Positions 9,864-20,059 of a stretch of 64,000 nucleotides of DNA are shown one piece after another (within the stretch, counting starts at the first letter, position 1; each line of letters begins with the position of its first letter). The position numbers and the translations under genes are program-made. The notes under the pieces were generated by a model that made no database searches, was not told the origin of the DNA, and saw only the letters and a list, made by a program, of their open reading frames with translations. Origin of the DNA: Armigeres subalbatus (lineage: Eukaryota > Arthropoda > Insecta > Diptera > Culicidae); assembly GCF_024139115.2 (NCBI RefSeq), contig NC_085141.1:246620096-246684095 (forward strand), given 5' to 3'.

Positions 9864-12308
9864 TTACAATATCGAGCATTTTTGAATTATTATCAGCACA
9901 GTTTGAGTATAGTTATGCTTTAATTTTATTTTCCGACAATGGAATGAAACAGTGACATTTTTGGGTTTCGGGAAATTTTTCGCGTTATTATATTGCTCGC
10001 TGAGCTCTGAAATCTTTATTTCGTACTCTTCAGTAGTAGTAAAACAAAATGATAATTTGGTTAAATCTTTTTCTTTTCTACGACTCGTCCAATCAAAAAG
10101 TTCTTTCGCAGTTTTAATTGGATGCTCACGTTCTTTGGGTAAGCTTGCTCTTGTGGCCATGAGCTTTATTGTTCCTCCAATAGCATCACAAGGACCTTTG
10201 CCCTGTGATGTAGCAAAAAAATGCCATTCTGCATCAATGCCGTACATTGATTTAAATTGACATAGGCTCGAAAAATTCTTACGATTTTTGTACTGCGACG
10301 CTGCTCCATCAGACATGAAATATATCTTTTGACTTCTTTATGCTTATCAACGCGTAAAAAGTTAATCATTTTTCAATGAACAAGTTTACGGATACTGAAT
10401 CGTGTCTTAAATCTTCGGAAATTATAATAAAACTTAAGTGTTCAATTTGCGTACTTCCATAAAAATAAATTACGAATGGATGAATTGTAGCTTGTTGTAT
10501 GTGCCAGGGATGGGACTGCACTTCATCTTGCAATACAAAGCTGTAATTTTCAGAAAAATCACAAATGACTAAAAATTCACCATTTTGTAAATGTATTTTT
10601 CGTATTTTTAAAAGCTGGATTGTTCTGTTTTAATGAAATCGTGAGGGATTAAACTTTCTAATTTCAAGCAAAAATATGACACAAACTCATCTACAGGTTT
10701 TACAATAGTTTCTATGTCACACCTATCCGTGGTCACCCATTGCTCAAATGATAACTGATCAATATATTTTTCTTCAAACTCAGCGAATAAAGTATTTTCC
10801 AATGATGAAGAATCTGGACAATCCGAACAAGATCGTAGATAGCAATTTGATGTTGTATTTTCACACAAAAGACTACCAGTTAACATTTTAATATCCTTTG
10901 TTAAATTGATTCTTTTCAAACTATGTAAAATAAGATTAATATTCTCATGGGTATGGGGGGTCCCGTAGCGTAGTTGGCTACACGTTCGCCTTTCAAGCGA
11001 ATGGTCATGGGTTCGATTCCCAGCCCCTCCACCAAAAACCATCGTCAGTCGCCGGATGCGCAGCCTATGCGGTGGCGTATTAGGGTGCACGCCTCACCGT
11101 CACGGCTGCCTGATGACAACTGACAACTTGTTCTTCTCGGAGGCTTTCCTCCAACGTTACCCGGATAAATGGCAACCGTACAATGCAACGATCATTGGAT
11201 ACACGACATGGACAAAACGAACACAATGGACTCACGACGAGATGGACCAGCAACGACAACAACAATGAATAATGGAAAAATCTAAAAATAGATTCTGTGT
11301 GGATTCTGGCTGCAGAATACCACGGTTGATCTCGGCACAGTAGCGGTTAAGTAACACAGAGTGCCTACCAAATAAATAAATAAAAAAAAAATTCTCATGG
11401 GTTGTGCACACACACACATTATGTGTTCCTGAATTGGAAAGAAGCTTACATTGCCTTGGCCGAAGGCTTGCAAATGAGGAAAAACCTATTTTAATATTAT
11501 CGTGAATTTCCTTGAAGCGTGTGTACGCTTCTTTCAAAGTCGTCATCATTAATCGTTTTTGGATTGCTTGACGCTTTCCATCTTTTTTTACTGATACATA
11601 ATCTTTTTGACCAGGCATAGCTCGACTTACTTCATCATCTTCAAAATATTGAACTACTATTTCTTTTGTCTCATCTGTTAATGCAGTACTAGACCTAGTA
11701 TTTTTGGTTGAAAGACAGTTATTCTTCAATTGTTTTGCCTCTTTTACTGTATTTCTATTGGTTTTGAACTCATCAATGGCATCCTGAATAGACCACGAAC
11801 TTGGCAGCATCGACAAAATCAATAATTTTTCTTTCCTTGTCGTGGCTGCATTCGAGAACCTTTCCTTCATATTTATAATTACCTCATCGTAGTCTGTATT
11901 TTCCACATCATCAGGTCCTAATTTGAAGAGGTTTCTTCGTACAGCTTCGTTTATTTCACGGTATTGTTTCTCCGGGTAATAAACGTAGTCCATCTTACTC
12001 CATTTAATCGGAGTCACTTTTATCCCAGCTATTCCCTCGTTAAAGCGTTCGATGTTGACCTTTTGGATACACTCATCTTCCGATTGATTTGTTGAAACAG
12101 ATTTCGCTGATGGTACGGTGGCAAGGCTCTCAGCACTTAATACTTCTGGTAATTCCTCAGTTGTTGTCGATACATCTGGCAATTCCTCAGTTGCTGTCGT
12201 TTTCGAACTTCCTGCGCTCTGCTCAACCGATGATATACAGATTGCTCTTTTGTCAACGTTTAGACGGCAGGACGTGCAAATGCGTAAATTTGTATTCAAT
12301 GTGGACAT
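9864..12308 (-). pseudogene. Transposase-like gene of the long-TIR element, interrupted by a SINE
   Basis: Read on the minus strand. An N-terminal part (12308 to about 11403) starts with a CxxC pair (CTSCRLNVDKRAICIS) and an acidic Ser/Thr linker. It continues through a helical region with NRNTVKEAKQLKNN and the basic SVKKDGKRQAIQKR, and reaches SLRPRQCKLLS and NVCVCTTHEN. The SINE (10953-11390) breaks the frame here. Below it are a Cys-rich block (CYLRSCSDCPDSS), then CDFSENYSF and the DGAASQYKNRKNF block (about 10560-10280) leading to AEWHFFATSQGKGPCD. The Asp-centred DFSEN and SDGA motifs look like catalytic strands of an RNase H-fold transposase. Similar proteins occur widely in arthropods and cnidarians from memory, but I cannot assign a named superfamily. 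Frame breaks near 10320-10600 show it is dead. Confidence 0.65.
10953..11390 (+). mobile_element. tRNA-derived SINE, flanked by 12-bp duplications
   Basis: Identical 12-base direct repeats ATTCTCATGGGT at 10941-10952 and 11391-11402 flank the insert and mark target-primed integration. The body begins with a tRNA-like head: A box TAGCGTAGTTGG at 10966-10977 and B box GGTTCGATTCC at 11010-11020, both close to the RNA polymerase III consensus. A tRNA-unrelated body and an AAATAAATAAATAAAAAAAAA tail follow. The exact duplications mean this is younger than the transposon it lies in. Confidence 0.9.
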
Positions 12309-12889
12309 TGGAGCATACCCAGTCGCTTTCAGTTTATCTATGGTGCTTTCGGTGAGATTTCGTAACTCTTTTGAACAATTTTTCCATCAAACGGCCTACA
12401 ACAGTTGAGAAAGCGGCTACTCATGTTGTTCGTAATATTTCAATAAACAAAATCACTTTTAAGTTTTTACTGACTAGTTTGGTGTCATTTGCTTGACTGA
12501 AGAAAAAAATTACTATAAGATCTTTAACAACCTTAGTAGTAGTAATTTTTTTGCTTTTTCGTGAGCATTGTCATGGTATGTACCTATCATGCATTTGTTG
12601 TTGTTGAAGATACCCGTTTCCTCCCGATCATAGTCTATTCTCTAAGAGGTATATTTTTTGCAGGTAAACTATAGACGTACACGTGTATATAAATCTTTGA
12701 TTTTGCAGCTTTTGTCTTAAAAATAACATTTCTGATATGTTTCTATCAACGTTATTATCAACAGGTTTCAACACTATTAAAAGAATTTTTCGCCAGTTAC
12801 GTGCAATGAAAATTATGACACTATCAATACTTTTGATCACAACACTGGATCGTGTCTAAGTTTCTTATAGATGCTATGAATAATTAAAT

Positions 12890-13410
12890 CAAAATATCAT
12901 GAAAACAACTTGTTTAAATCACGTCCCTTAACAATAAAATCTGCATCAAACTGCAATTCTCGAAATAACTTACGCAGAAAAAATTTTTTTTTACTAAATG
13001 TGAAAATTGTGAAATGTTTGAAATGTCATAACTTTTTTGTTTATTAGTTTACCATCACCAAATTTTTATGGTAGATAGCTAATATAATGGACCGTTTTCC
13101 CTAAAAAAATTACGTTCGAAAAAAGATAGGGTTTTGAGATATTTGAGTTTTTGTGACAAAAATGATATTTTTAAAGGCAAAAACATTTTTTTTTACTGTG
13201 CACATTTTCTTAAGAATCACCATTTAGTTGTCTAACTTTGCTGAAAAAATCATAACAATCGAACATTCCGTTTTTGCTGTGCAGCTTTTTAAATATTTTT
13301 GAACCATTTTCACATACACCCTTTTGAAAAGTTAGTCGTGACTCAATATGAAGATTTGATATCGAAAAATGACGATTAAGATGAAATTGAAAAACTGTGC
13401 AGAGTTTCAA
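12890..13410 (-). repeat. Right terminal inverted repeat of the transposon
   Basis: Partner of 9120-9640. Its outer edge ends GAGTTTCAA at 13410. The next 80 bases outward belong to the captured coding segment, not to the repeat. Confidence 0.85.
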
Positions 13411-13557
13411 ATATTTTCGAAATGGTCGCTCAGGATCGACTGACATGCCCCCGTGGAATGCCTCAATTATACTATAGCATTACAAAAACAAACATGTATA
13501 TGTATATGTACTAGTCTACGTTGGTTGACGAAATAAAATAAATAAATATGAGTTTTC
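13411..13557 (+). other. Right flank of captured segment with poly(A)-signal-like tail
   Basis: Contains a short open stretch ending in TAG at about 13506, followed by AAATAAAATAAATAAATA. This is what the 3' end of a retroposed mRNA would look like. The CR1 ORF2 frame starts again immediately after it. Confidence 0.35.
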
Positions 13558-14193
13558 AACTGTATAAAGGATCTTGGTGTTATTCTAGATACGCAGCTAA
13601 CATTCCAGCATCATGTCTCTTATGTGATCGAGAAGGCTTCTAGAACATTAGGATTCAGCTTTCGCGTCGCCAAGGGTTTCACCGATGTTTATTGCTTGAA
13701 ATCACTGTACTGTTCGCTGGTTCGATCTACGCTGGAATATTGATCCGCTGTATGGCATCCTAATTACCAGAACGGATCAGTAAGAATTGAATCTGTTCAA
13801 CGCCACTTCATTCGTTTTGCTCTTCGGTTGCTTCCATGGCGAAACCCATTCCGGTTACCAAGTTATAGCAGCCGTTGTCAATTGATTAATCTTGAAAGCC
13901 TACAATTGCGGAGGCACATTGCACGGGCCATGGTCGTTGCTGATACGCTCCAAGGCAGAATCGACTGCCCTGAAATTCTAGAATCAGTAAACTTGAACGT
14001 TCGACCTAGGGCACTGCGAAATAACGGAATGCTGAGGATACCTTTTCGAAGAACGAATTACGGACAACGTGGAGCGATGGTGGGTCTACAGCGGGCATTC
14101 AACGAGGTTGCCCCATGTTTTGATTTTAATCTATCCAGACAGACGATTCGTCGTAATTTTACAAGGGCTTATTCTGCCATGTTTCATAATTAA
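13558..14193 (+). pseudogene. CR1-clade ORF2, 3' part: thumb and C-terminal domain
   Basis: Continues the ORF2 reading broken at 8746. It opens with the thumb motif IKDLGVILD and runs through the conserved LYCSLVRSTLEY segment to a C-terminus ending HN and TAA at 14193. One premature stop (TGA) replaces the codon after LEY at about 13741-13743. With the 5' part it forms the usual CR1 ORF2 order. A short 3' UTR with AATAAA follows. Confidence 0.8.
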
Positions 14194-14351
14194 CGATGAT
14201 TTTATTATAATTACTTTTATTAGTAATAATTAGGATAAGCATCATTAGGACCTAAGTTGCCTGTTGATGAATCAAACAATAAAGGAAGAAAGAATATGAC
14301 ATCTTTATACAGATTATTTCCAATCCTTTATATTGACAATTTAATTATAAA

Positions 14352-14790
14352 TTAAAACCATTGCACCATTGGTACTTCGCGTACCTGAAAAAAAATTGAC
14401 TCCATCTCGCGGTTCTCAGCCTCTTTCCCAGCAACGCCTATCCCTACCTTCCCGTGGTGCTGGCCGGAGTACGAGCAACCTTAGGGAACATCGGGTAACC
14501 AATCCCGGTGGGAACTATGGTTGTACGGTGACAAGGAACGAGGAAGGGAGTTAGCTCCTCTCTTGGGTGCAAATCTGAACGAGCGTCTGTTCTCCATGTT
14601 AGCGGCTCACAACAGCATCTGTTCCCCACGTTAGGGGCTGCTGATCATTGTCCGAGTGCCAGCGAGGGACTGTAAGCAAAATTGCGCAGCATAGTTCACC
14701 GAAAATTTAAGTAGAATGGCCCTCAGAAATTTAGGAGGTTTGTGTCAGGCCCTGCTAGCCAGCCTAAAAACAATCAATGAATAATCAGCA
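14352..14790 (+). mobile_element. Solo 5' leader fragment of the RTE-like LINE
   Basis: This is the reverse complement of the leader at about 62080-62490: CCATTGGTACTTCGCGTAC, then GGTAACCAATCCCGGTGGGA, GTGCCAGCGAGGGACT and GTCAGGCCCTGC occur in the same order. No endonuclease or reverse transcriptase follows; the smaug-like relic begins directly downstream. LINE copies normally lose the 5' end, so a leader-only fragment is unusual. Confidence 0.65.
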
Positions 14791-15911
14791 AGAGAATAAT
14801 ATATGCCATTTAATCAAACTTACCATTAATCATTTCATTCGCAGTAGAACACTGTACCGTTCCTTAAGCTTATGAATGCACAGTGCCAGCTTATGTCTAG
14901 CCCCCTTCGTAACGCCCAAATTTGCCAAATATTCTTCCGTCATCTCCATCATCTGCTCGTACGTCAGGTTTGAGAACAACCATACGTACTTTTGCAGCCG
15001 AAAACTCTTCAACCAGTGAGCTATGCTCGACATGCCAATATTGGGAGATCTGTACATTTTTATCATCTGATGCTGCTTAAAAACGTCGAGCCTTGTTTCC
15101 GACCCGCTGGATGTCAACGACAAACGAGGACTGTCCATGGTTTAGGAGAAACTTCTCGGTTTATTCTGCAGAAGCTGCAGGTTAGTTAGATTTTCCGCTG
15201 ATAAATATTCGTTGTTATGCTTTTGCTGATTCAGCTCGCCAACCGAAAGTCCGCATGCACTGATCGCCGTCGTGGTAAGACTGTTGGACATTCGGGTTTT
15301 CAGCAGGCCGTTTCCGTCCATATCGAAGTCTCCAAGGAGGAACTCACAGGAAATCACTTATGTTGGCATCGAACGAAACGCGATTTTTGCTGCTAGTATT
15401 GGCCAGCACGTTTAAACCAGACGACGGAACTGCAGCGGAACCAGCCGCATTTGTCCCACCGGGAGTGCAAGAGCTGGTGGCACTGGTCGATGCTGCTACG
15501 GCAGCTGCAGCGCGGGCCAGATAGTTGAACTCCTCTTCGTTATCGTAATCACAATCGTAGTCGAATATTTCGGTTCCATTTTTGCTGAAGCTCATGATTA
15601 TCGTCGCTCGAGTCCAGATCCGAGAGCACCACGGTGTGGCCACCGAGACCGCCACCACCGTTCATGTTCAAACTGCCGCCATTAGCACTGCTTCACAGAA
15701 GATGGAATCAGGTGATGGTGTTTGCAGGAATTGTGGGTCGCGGTGCCGGCACTGCTGCTATTCCTAATGGATTTATTGCTACCCTGCGGGGGTGTGTAAC
15801 TAAATGTGACCGGCACGAATTCCTTGATCGACACATCCCCCAGAAGTAGTACTGGGAGGTAGTTCCTGGGGGAAACGATGGCGGAGCCCAAGGGAGTTTA
15901 GTCGGTATTAC

Positions 15912-16021
15912 CGGTATGGTCGAGTCCGACACTCCAGTACTCTTCCGTGTGGTAGTTTGGCAACTACAATGCACGTGTATTGGGTTAGTGTGTAAATGCA
16001 TTCTCCCTTGTAAAAAAAAAC
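15912..16021 (+). mobile_element. Short 5'-truncated R1-clade LINE 3' end with poly(A)
   Basis: About 105 bases match, as reverse complement, the tail of the R1-clade element at 62877-62985 (GTGGTAGTTTGGCAACTAC, TGCATTCTCCCTTGT), followed by nine A residues. It is an extremely short dead-on-arrival copy inserted in the smaug-like relic. The base run after poly(A), CGCATTCTCCG, resembles the sequence after other copies of this family. No target duplication is evident. Confidence 0.75.
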
Positions 16022-16088
16022 GCATTCTCCGCGCTGCCGATACCCCGAACGGCACTGCCGAAATTCCTATTGCCATCCCCGATCACGG

Positions 16089-17456
16089 GAAACCTTCTTA
16101 CGAACGAGCGTGAGGTGATCCAAAGGTGGCGGCAGCACTACGAAGAGCACCTGAATGGCGATATGGCAGACAACGGTGGCGGTATGGTAATGAACCTAGG
16201 AGCACGCGCGCAGGACATGCGACTTCCGGCTCCGAATCTCCAGGAAATCCAGCCGGCTGAAAAACAACAAAGCCCCTGGAGTTGACCAACTACCAGGAGA
16301 GCTGTCACGGTGGTGAAGCACTGGCTAGAGCGCTGCACTGGGTGATTACCAAGGTTTGGGAGGATGAGGTTCTGCCGCAGGAGTGGATGGAAGGTGTCGT
16401 GTGTCCCATCTACAAAAAGGGCGATAAGCTGGATTGTAGCAACTACCGCGCAATCACATTGCTGAACGCCGCCTACAAGGTACTCTCCCAAATTTTATGC
16501 CGTCGACTAACACCAATTGCAAGAGAGTTCGTGGGGCAGTACCAGGCGGGATTTATGGGTGAACGCTCTACCACAGACCAGGTGTTCGCCATACGTCAGG
16601 TATTGCAGAAATGCCGCGAATACAACGTGCCCACAATCGATCGGTTGATACGGTTGATCAAGGCGACGATGGATCGGGTGATGTGCGTAGTTCGAGTTTC
16701 AGGGGCATTCTCGAGTCCCTTCGAAACCCGTAGAGGGTTACGGCAAGGTGATGGTCTTTCGTGTCTGCTATTCAACATCGCTTTGGAGGGAGTAATACGA
16801 AGGGCAGGGATTGACACGAGTGGTACGATTTTCACGAAGTCCGTCCAGTTATTTGGTTTCGCCGACGACATTGATATCATGGCACGTAACTTTGAGAGGA
16901 TGGAGGAAGCCTACATCAGACTGAAAAGCGAAGCTAAACGGATTGGACTAGTCATCAACACGTCGAAGACGAAGTACATGATAGGAAGAGCCTCAAGAGA
17001 GGTCAATGTGAGCCACCCACCACGAGTTTCTATCGGTGGTGACGAAATCGAGGTGGTTGAAGAATTCGTGTACTTGGGCTCACTGGTGACCGCCGATAAC
17101 GATACCAGCAGAGAAATTCGGAGACGCATAGTGGCTGGAAATCGTACGTACTTTGGACTCCGCAAGACGCTCCGATCGAATAGAGTTCGCCGCCGTATCA
17201 AACTGATTATCTACAAAACGCTTATAAGACCGGTAGTTCTCTACGGACACGAGACCTGGACGATGCTCGTGGAGGACCAACGCGCACTGGGAGTTTTCGA
17301 AAGGAAAGTGTTGCGTACAACAAGGTGGAGGACGATTTGCGGACCCTCCGCAGACTGCGTGGTTGGCGAAGTGCAGCCATGAACCGAGCTGAATGGAGAA
17401 GTCTTTTATGTGCAGCACAGGCCACTCCGGCCTTAGTCTGATGATAAATAAATAAA
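16089..17456 (+). mobile_element. RTE-like LINE, 5'-truncated copy with 13-bp duplications
   Basis: Direct repeats TCCCCGATCACGG at 16076-16088 and 17457-17469 flank this copy exactly. It starts in the region between endonuclease and reverse transcriptase and carries most of the reverse transcriptase and the C-terminal region. It ends in GATGATAAATAAATAAA. It lies in the coding part of the smaug-like relic. The same family recurs at 59060-62520 and in fragments at 14352, 42180 and 47770. Confidence 0.9.
16282..17382 (+). pseudogene. RTE-like reverse transcriptase, partial
   Basis: A 366-residue frame. Domain order: LPQEWMEGVVCPIYKKGD, SNYRAITLLNAAYK, QAGFMGERSTTDQVF, then RRGLRQGDGLSCLLFN, the catalytic LFGFADDIDIM box and FVYLGSLVT. 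The frame ends in a C-terminal ALGVFERKVLRT region. Comparison with the copy at 59060-62520 shows a deletion between KCREYNVPT and LIRLIKATMD that removes the segment holding the first catalytic aspartate (FKAAYDSID). The frame is therefore open but the enzyme would be inactive. The start is an internal methionine, not a true start. Confidence 0.8.
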
Positions 17457-17699
17457 TCCCCGATCACGGTGGTGCTGCTTCGGCTTCCACTGCTCCCACC
17501 GCCACCATCCTCCTGCTGTTTACCACATCCGTGCACCAGTCCAAATTGGCCAGCAGTTTGGTGGTCTTCAGCAGCTGCGAGGAAGTGCTATCGAGACAGG
17601 AGCTAGAGCTGGAACTGCTGCTGCCGGCCCGGCTTGGCTGTGACTCTGTTGCGACTGCGACTTGCGACACACTATACACGGGTTTTGAACTGAACTTTT

Positions 17700-19370
17700 T
17701 TTAAACAAAAAAAAAAAACGTTGCACGGAATGGAAAATGTCAAAAAAAAAAATTGATAGGCGGATTATATACAATCATTCATCAATCATTCATCATCTGA
17801 ACTTCAACCATATGTATTGTTGTGCAAATGATGTAGTTCATAATCCAATACTGAAAAGCATTTATGGTCTTAATGTAAATGAACAGCAACGTAAATATTA
17901 ACTGTGTGTATTAAAATGAGTTTATAATCTGTATAATAAGCGAAATGTTTTTTTTTTTCTATGCGGGTATTTTTATGAGTGAGCAAGCCCGCATAGTGAA
18001 AAAGATTTTGCCAAATTGTCTTAACTAAATACGAAGTTTAATACGTGTCTTCACCCTTTAATTTATGATTGAGGAAATGTCGTACTCTAGTTATTTTTCA
18101 ATGCTTTACTTTATATAACAATGACTCTACGTCATATCTGATTATCAGTTTATGTCATGTCGTCATGTCGTCAAATGATATAAAATTGCAAATGGATCGT
18201 CTAACAAGCTGTGATTTTTCAGTATACAGTCTGAGTATAATTATTTGATCTCCATATACTTGAAATATGTCACACATACGTTGAAGCATCAAACTATTTC
18301 AGGTTAAACCTACTCCATCTGTTACAGTTATCTACATTAGTGTGCATGCAGGAACTTTCAGTAATGTTTTGGCTTTATTCAACTGCCATCTTTGTTTATT
18401 TCCGTCTGGTCGTCTTGCTGTTCGTGATGGAAAAAGTGAGTTTGTTTTTATCTATTATACAGAAATAAAAATCATATTTTTTGTATTTCATTCAACAGGA
18501 GCCCTTATCGAATACGTAATACAGCATGATTGAAGGTAAGACATATTAAAACTTTAGATTGATGGCCATCTTCACATCGAAGTTCCATATAAACTTTTCT
18601 AGATGACTACTGTGACCGGTGAAAAAATTTATGGAAATCAACCTCCTTCCGGATGTTTTCGTACCAGGTGGATTCTACGACAGCATCCAGTAGATTCCTG
18701 TGGCGGAGCAGCTTAATGTGGTGTTGTTTTTGCGCCACTATGCAGGAAAAACTACGGCGCATACCGTAGGTGGTTTTGCGGGGTGGACAAACAAGACCTC
18801 AACAATAACGGTGCGGATTAGTGCGGATAATATTATTAAACAAGTGATTTAAGTTATACATATATTGATTCTAATAAAAATGAGTAGAACTAATTTGTTT
18901 TTTTTTTCAATTTTTCATCTCGAATGTACGTATTTTTAATTTTGGCATAAATATATAATATAATGTCACAACTATTTTTTCTTTTTATTCTCCAAAAATT
19001 ACTTCACAGTATGAGTTGCAGTTCAGCTTCTAAAAAATGGATAGTACATCAACTGCTTGGTATTAAGTTGAGCGAAAATTTTGTTTGAGAAAATGGCCAT
19101 ATTTTTATGGTAACCTAACTTATCAACCCATTCAACATATGGTGATTCCGCTAACAACCTTTTGTGATGTGGTCAAAACCATTCGGCAGAATGTGGAAAT
19201 ATGGTTATTTAACATTAACAGAAAAGGTTAACAACAGTGAGAGATATCGTCTATGAATGGTTTAGAATTATGCGGGAGTTAACTTAAGATCCTGGTCACC
19301 ATACTGATTATGGTTTTAAAAGGTACCGTAGTCTTTGATGTTTTGCTATGGTTTAGAATTATGCGGGTAC
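17700..19370. other. AT-rich intergenic stretch
   Basis: No gene is supported. Open frames are short and of random composition. A few short direct repeats (ATGTCGTC at 18160-18175) are present. Nothing else is evident. Confidence 0.5.
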
Positions 19371-19375
19371 CAAGA

Positions 19376-19965
19376 GGAATTTTGACAACTGATCTGCATG
19401 GAGCAAATTGTCACTTTTGCTTACAGAATAATCTAGCAGAATATGTTTCCGAAAGTAAAGTGACAGCTCCCATTACTTTGCGTGGGAACCTTACAAATGC
19501 CAATTTTGTTTTTTGTTCTTTTCTTGTGGATACTGCTGTAAAAATTTTATTTCGTTTCTTTACTTTTCCGATTAAGTGAACGGAATTTAACATGTGATTG
19601 AGATAGAAAATAGAAATTTCGTTTGAACACGATACCAACCTTAAGGCCAGTATCGACTTAAAAAGTAGAGAGGAATTTTGTTCAATATTACCAAGCGGAA
19701 TTTTGACAACTAATCTGCATGGAGCAAAATGTCACTTGTACTCACGGAATAATCGAGCAGAATATTTTTCCGAAAGTAAATTGACAGCTCCTATTACTTT
19801 GCGTGGGAACCTTACAAATTCCAATTTTGTTTTTTGTTCTTGTCAGGTGGATACTGTTGAAAGAATTTTGTTTCGATTCTTTACTTTTCCGATTCAGTAA
19901 ACGGATTTTAACATGTGATTGAGATAGAAAAAGAAATTTCTTTTGAACACGATACCAACCTTTAA
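19376..19965. repeat. Tandem duplication, two units of about 270-310 bp
   Basis: 19376-19640 and 19693-19965 share the same order of phrases (CATGGAGCAAA, CAGCTCC, TTACTTTGCGTGGGAACC, TTTCTTTACTTTTCCGATT, GAACACGATACCAACC) with scattered substitutions. Both units happen to read open in one frame, but the reading shows no known domain. It is probably a duplicated non-autonomous repeat rather than a gene. Confidence 0.65.
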
Positions 19966-20059
19966 TACGGAAATTCCGAATTAGCGAGATCCGGACTAAC
20001 GAGTCGTCGGACTACACGTAAAAAAAATTTAATGTTGTTTATTATTAATATTTCTAATA

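Larger units (their letters stand above)
9120..13410 (-). mobile_element. DNA transposon with about 520-bp terminal inverted repeats, unassigned superfamily
   Basis: The left end (9120-9640) and right end (12890-13410) are long inverted repeats, both starting TTGAAACT and ending in a shared segment beside ACAAGTTGTTT. Between them, on the minus strand, are pieces of one transposase-like gene (12308 down to about 9864). A SINE with its own target duplication lies within that gene. The whole element sits inside the inserted segment that splits the CR1 LINE. I cannot see a clear target duplication for it because the sequence just outside both ends is short and diverged. Long repeats and a single transposase-like gene indicate a cut-and-paste element. 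Confidence 0.75.
4975..14300 (+). mobile_element. CR1-clade non-LTR retrotransposon, split by a 4.8-kb insertion
   Basis: This is a LINE with an ORF1 carrying a PHD-type zinc finger and an ORF2 with apurinic endonuclease and reverse transcriptase. PHD-bearing ORF1 proteins and an ORF2 opening like MYYQNAGG point to the CR1 clade (T1/Q-like elements of mosquitoes). About 200 bases of leader precede ORF1, and an AATAAA-containing 3' tail follows near 14280. ORF2 breaks off at 8746 and resumes near 13558, where a shared Asn codon region (AAC) marks the junction. Stops and frameshifts make the copy inactive. Outer limits are approximate. Confidence 0.8.
14823..17690 (-). pseudogene. smg: smaug-like (SAMD4 family) gene relic broken by two LINE insertions
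   Basis: Smaug is an RNA-binding repressor of translation whose SAM domain binds stem-loops. The minus strand encodes a clear Smaug SAM domain at about 15030-14840 (SIAHWLKSFRLQKY, TYEQMMEMTEEYL, VTKGARHKLALCIHKLKERY). Upstream pieces include FDYDCDYDNEEEF, LLGDFDMDGNGLLKTRMS and a Ser-rich N-terminal part at 17679-17464. The pieces lie in different frames (shifts near 15345, 15600 and 15700), a TAA at 15142-15144 precedes the SAM exon, and TGA follows it. A LINE tail (15912-16021) and an RTE-like fragment (16089-17456) sit in the coding sequence. A donor-like GTAAGT near 14823 suggests an unprocessed copy. It could also be a damaged true locus or an assembly problem. Confidence 0.65.
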
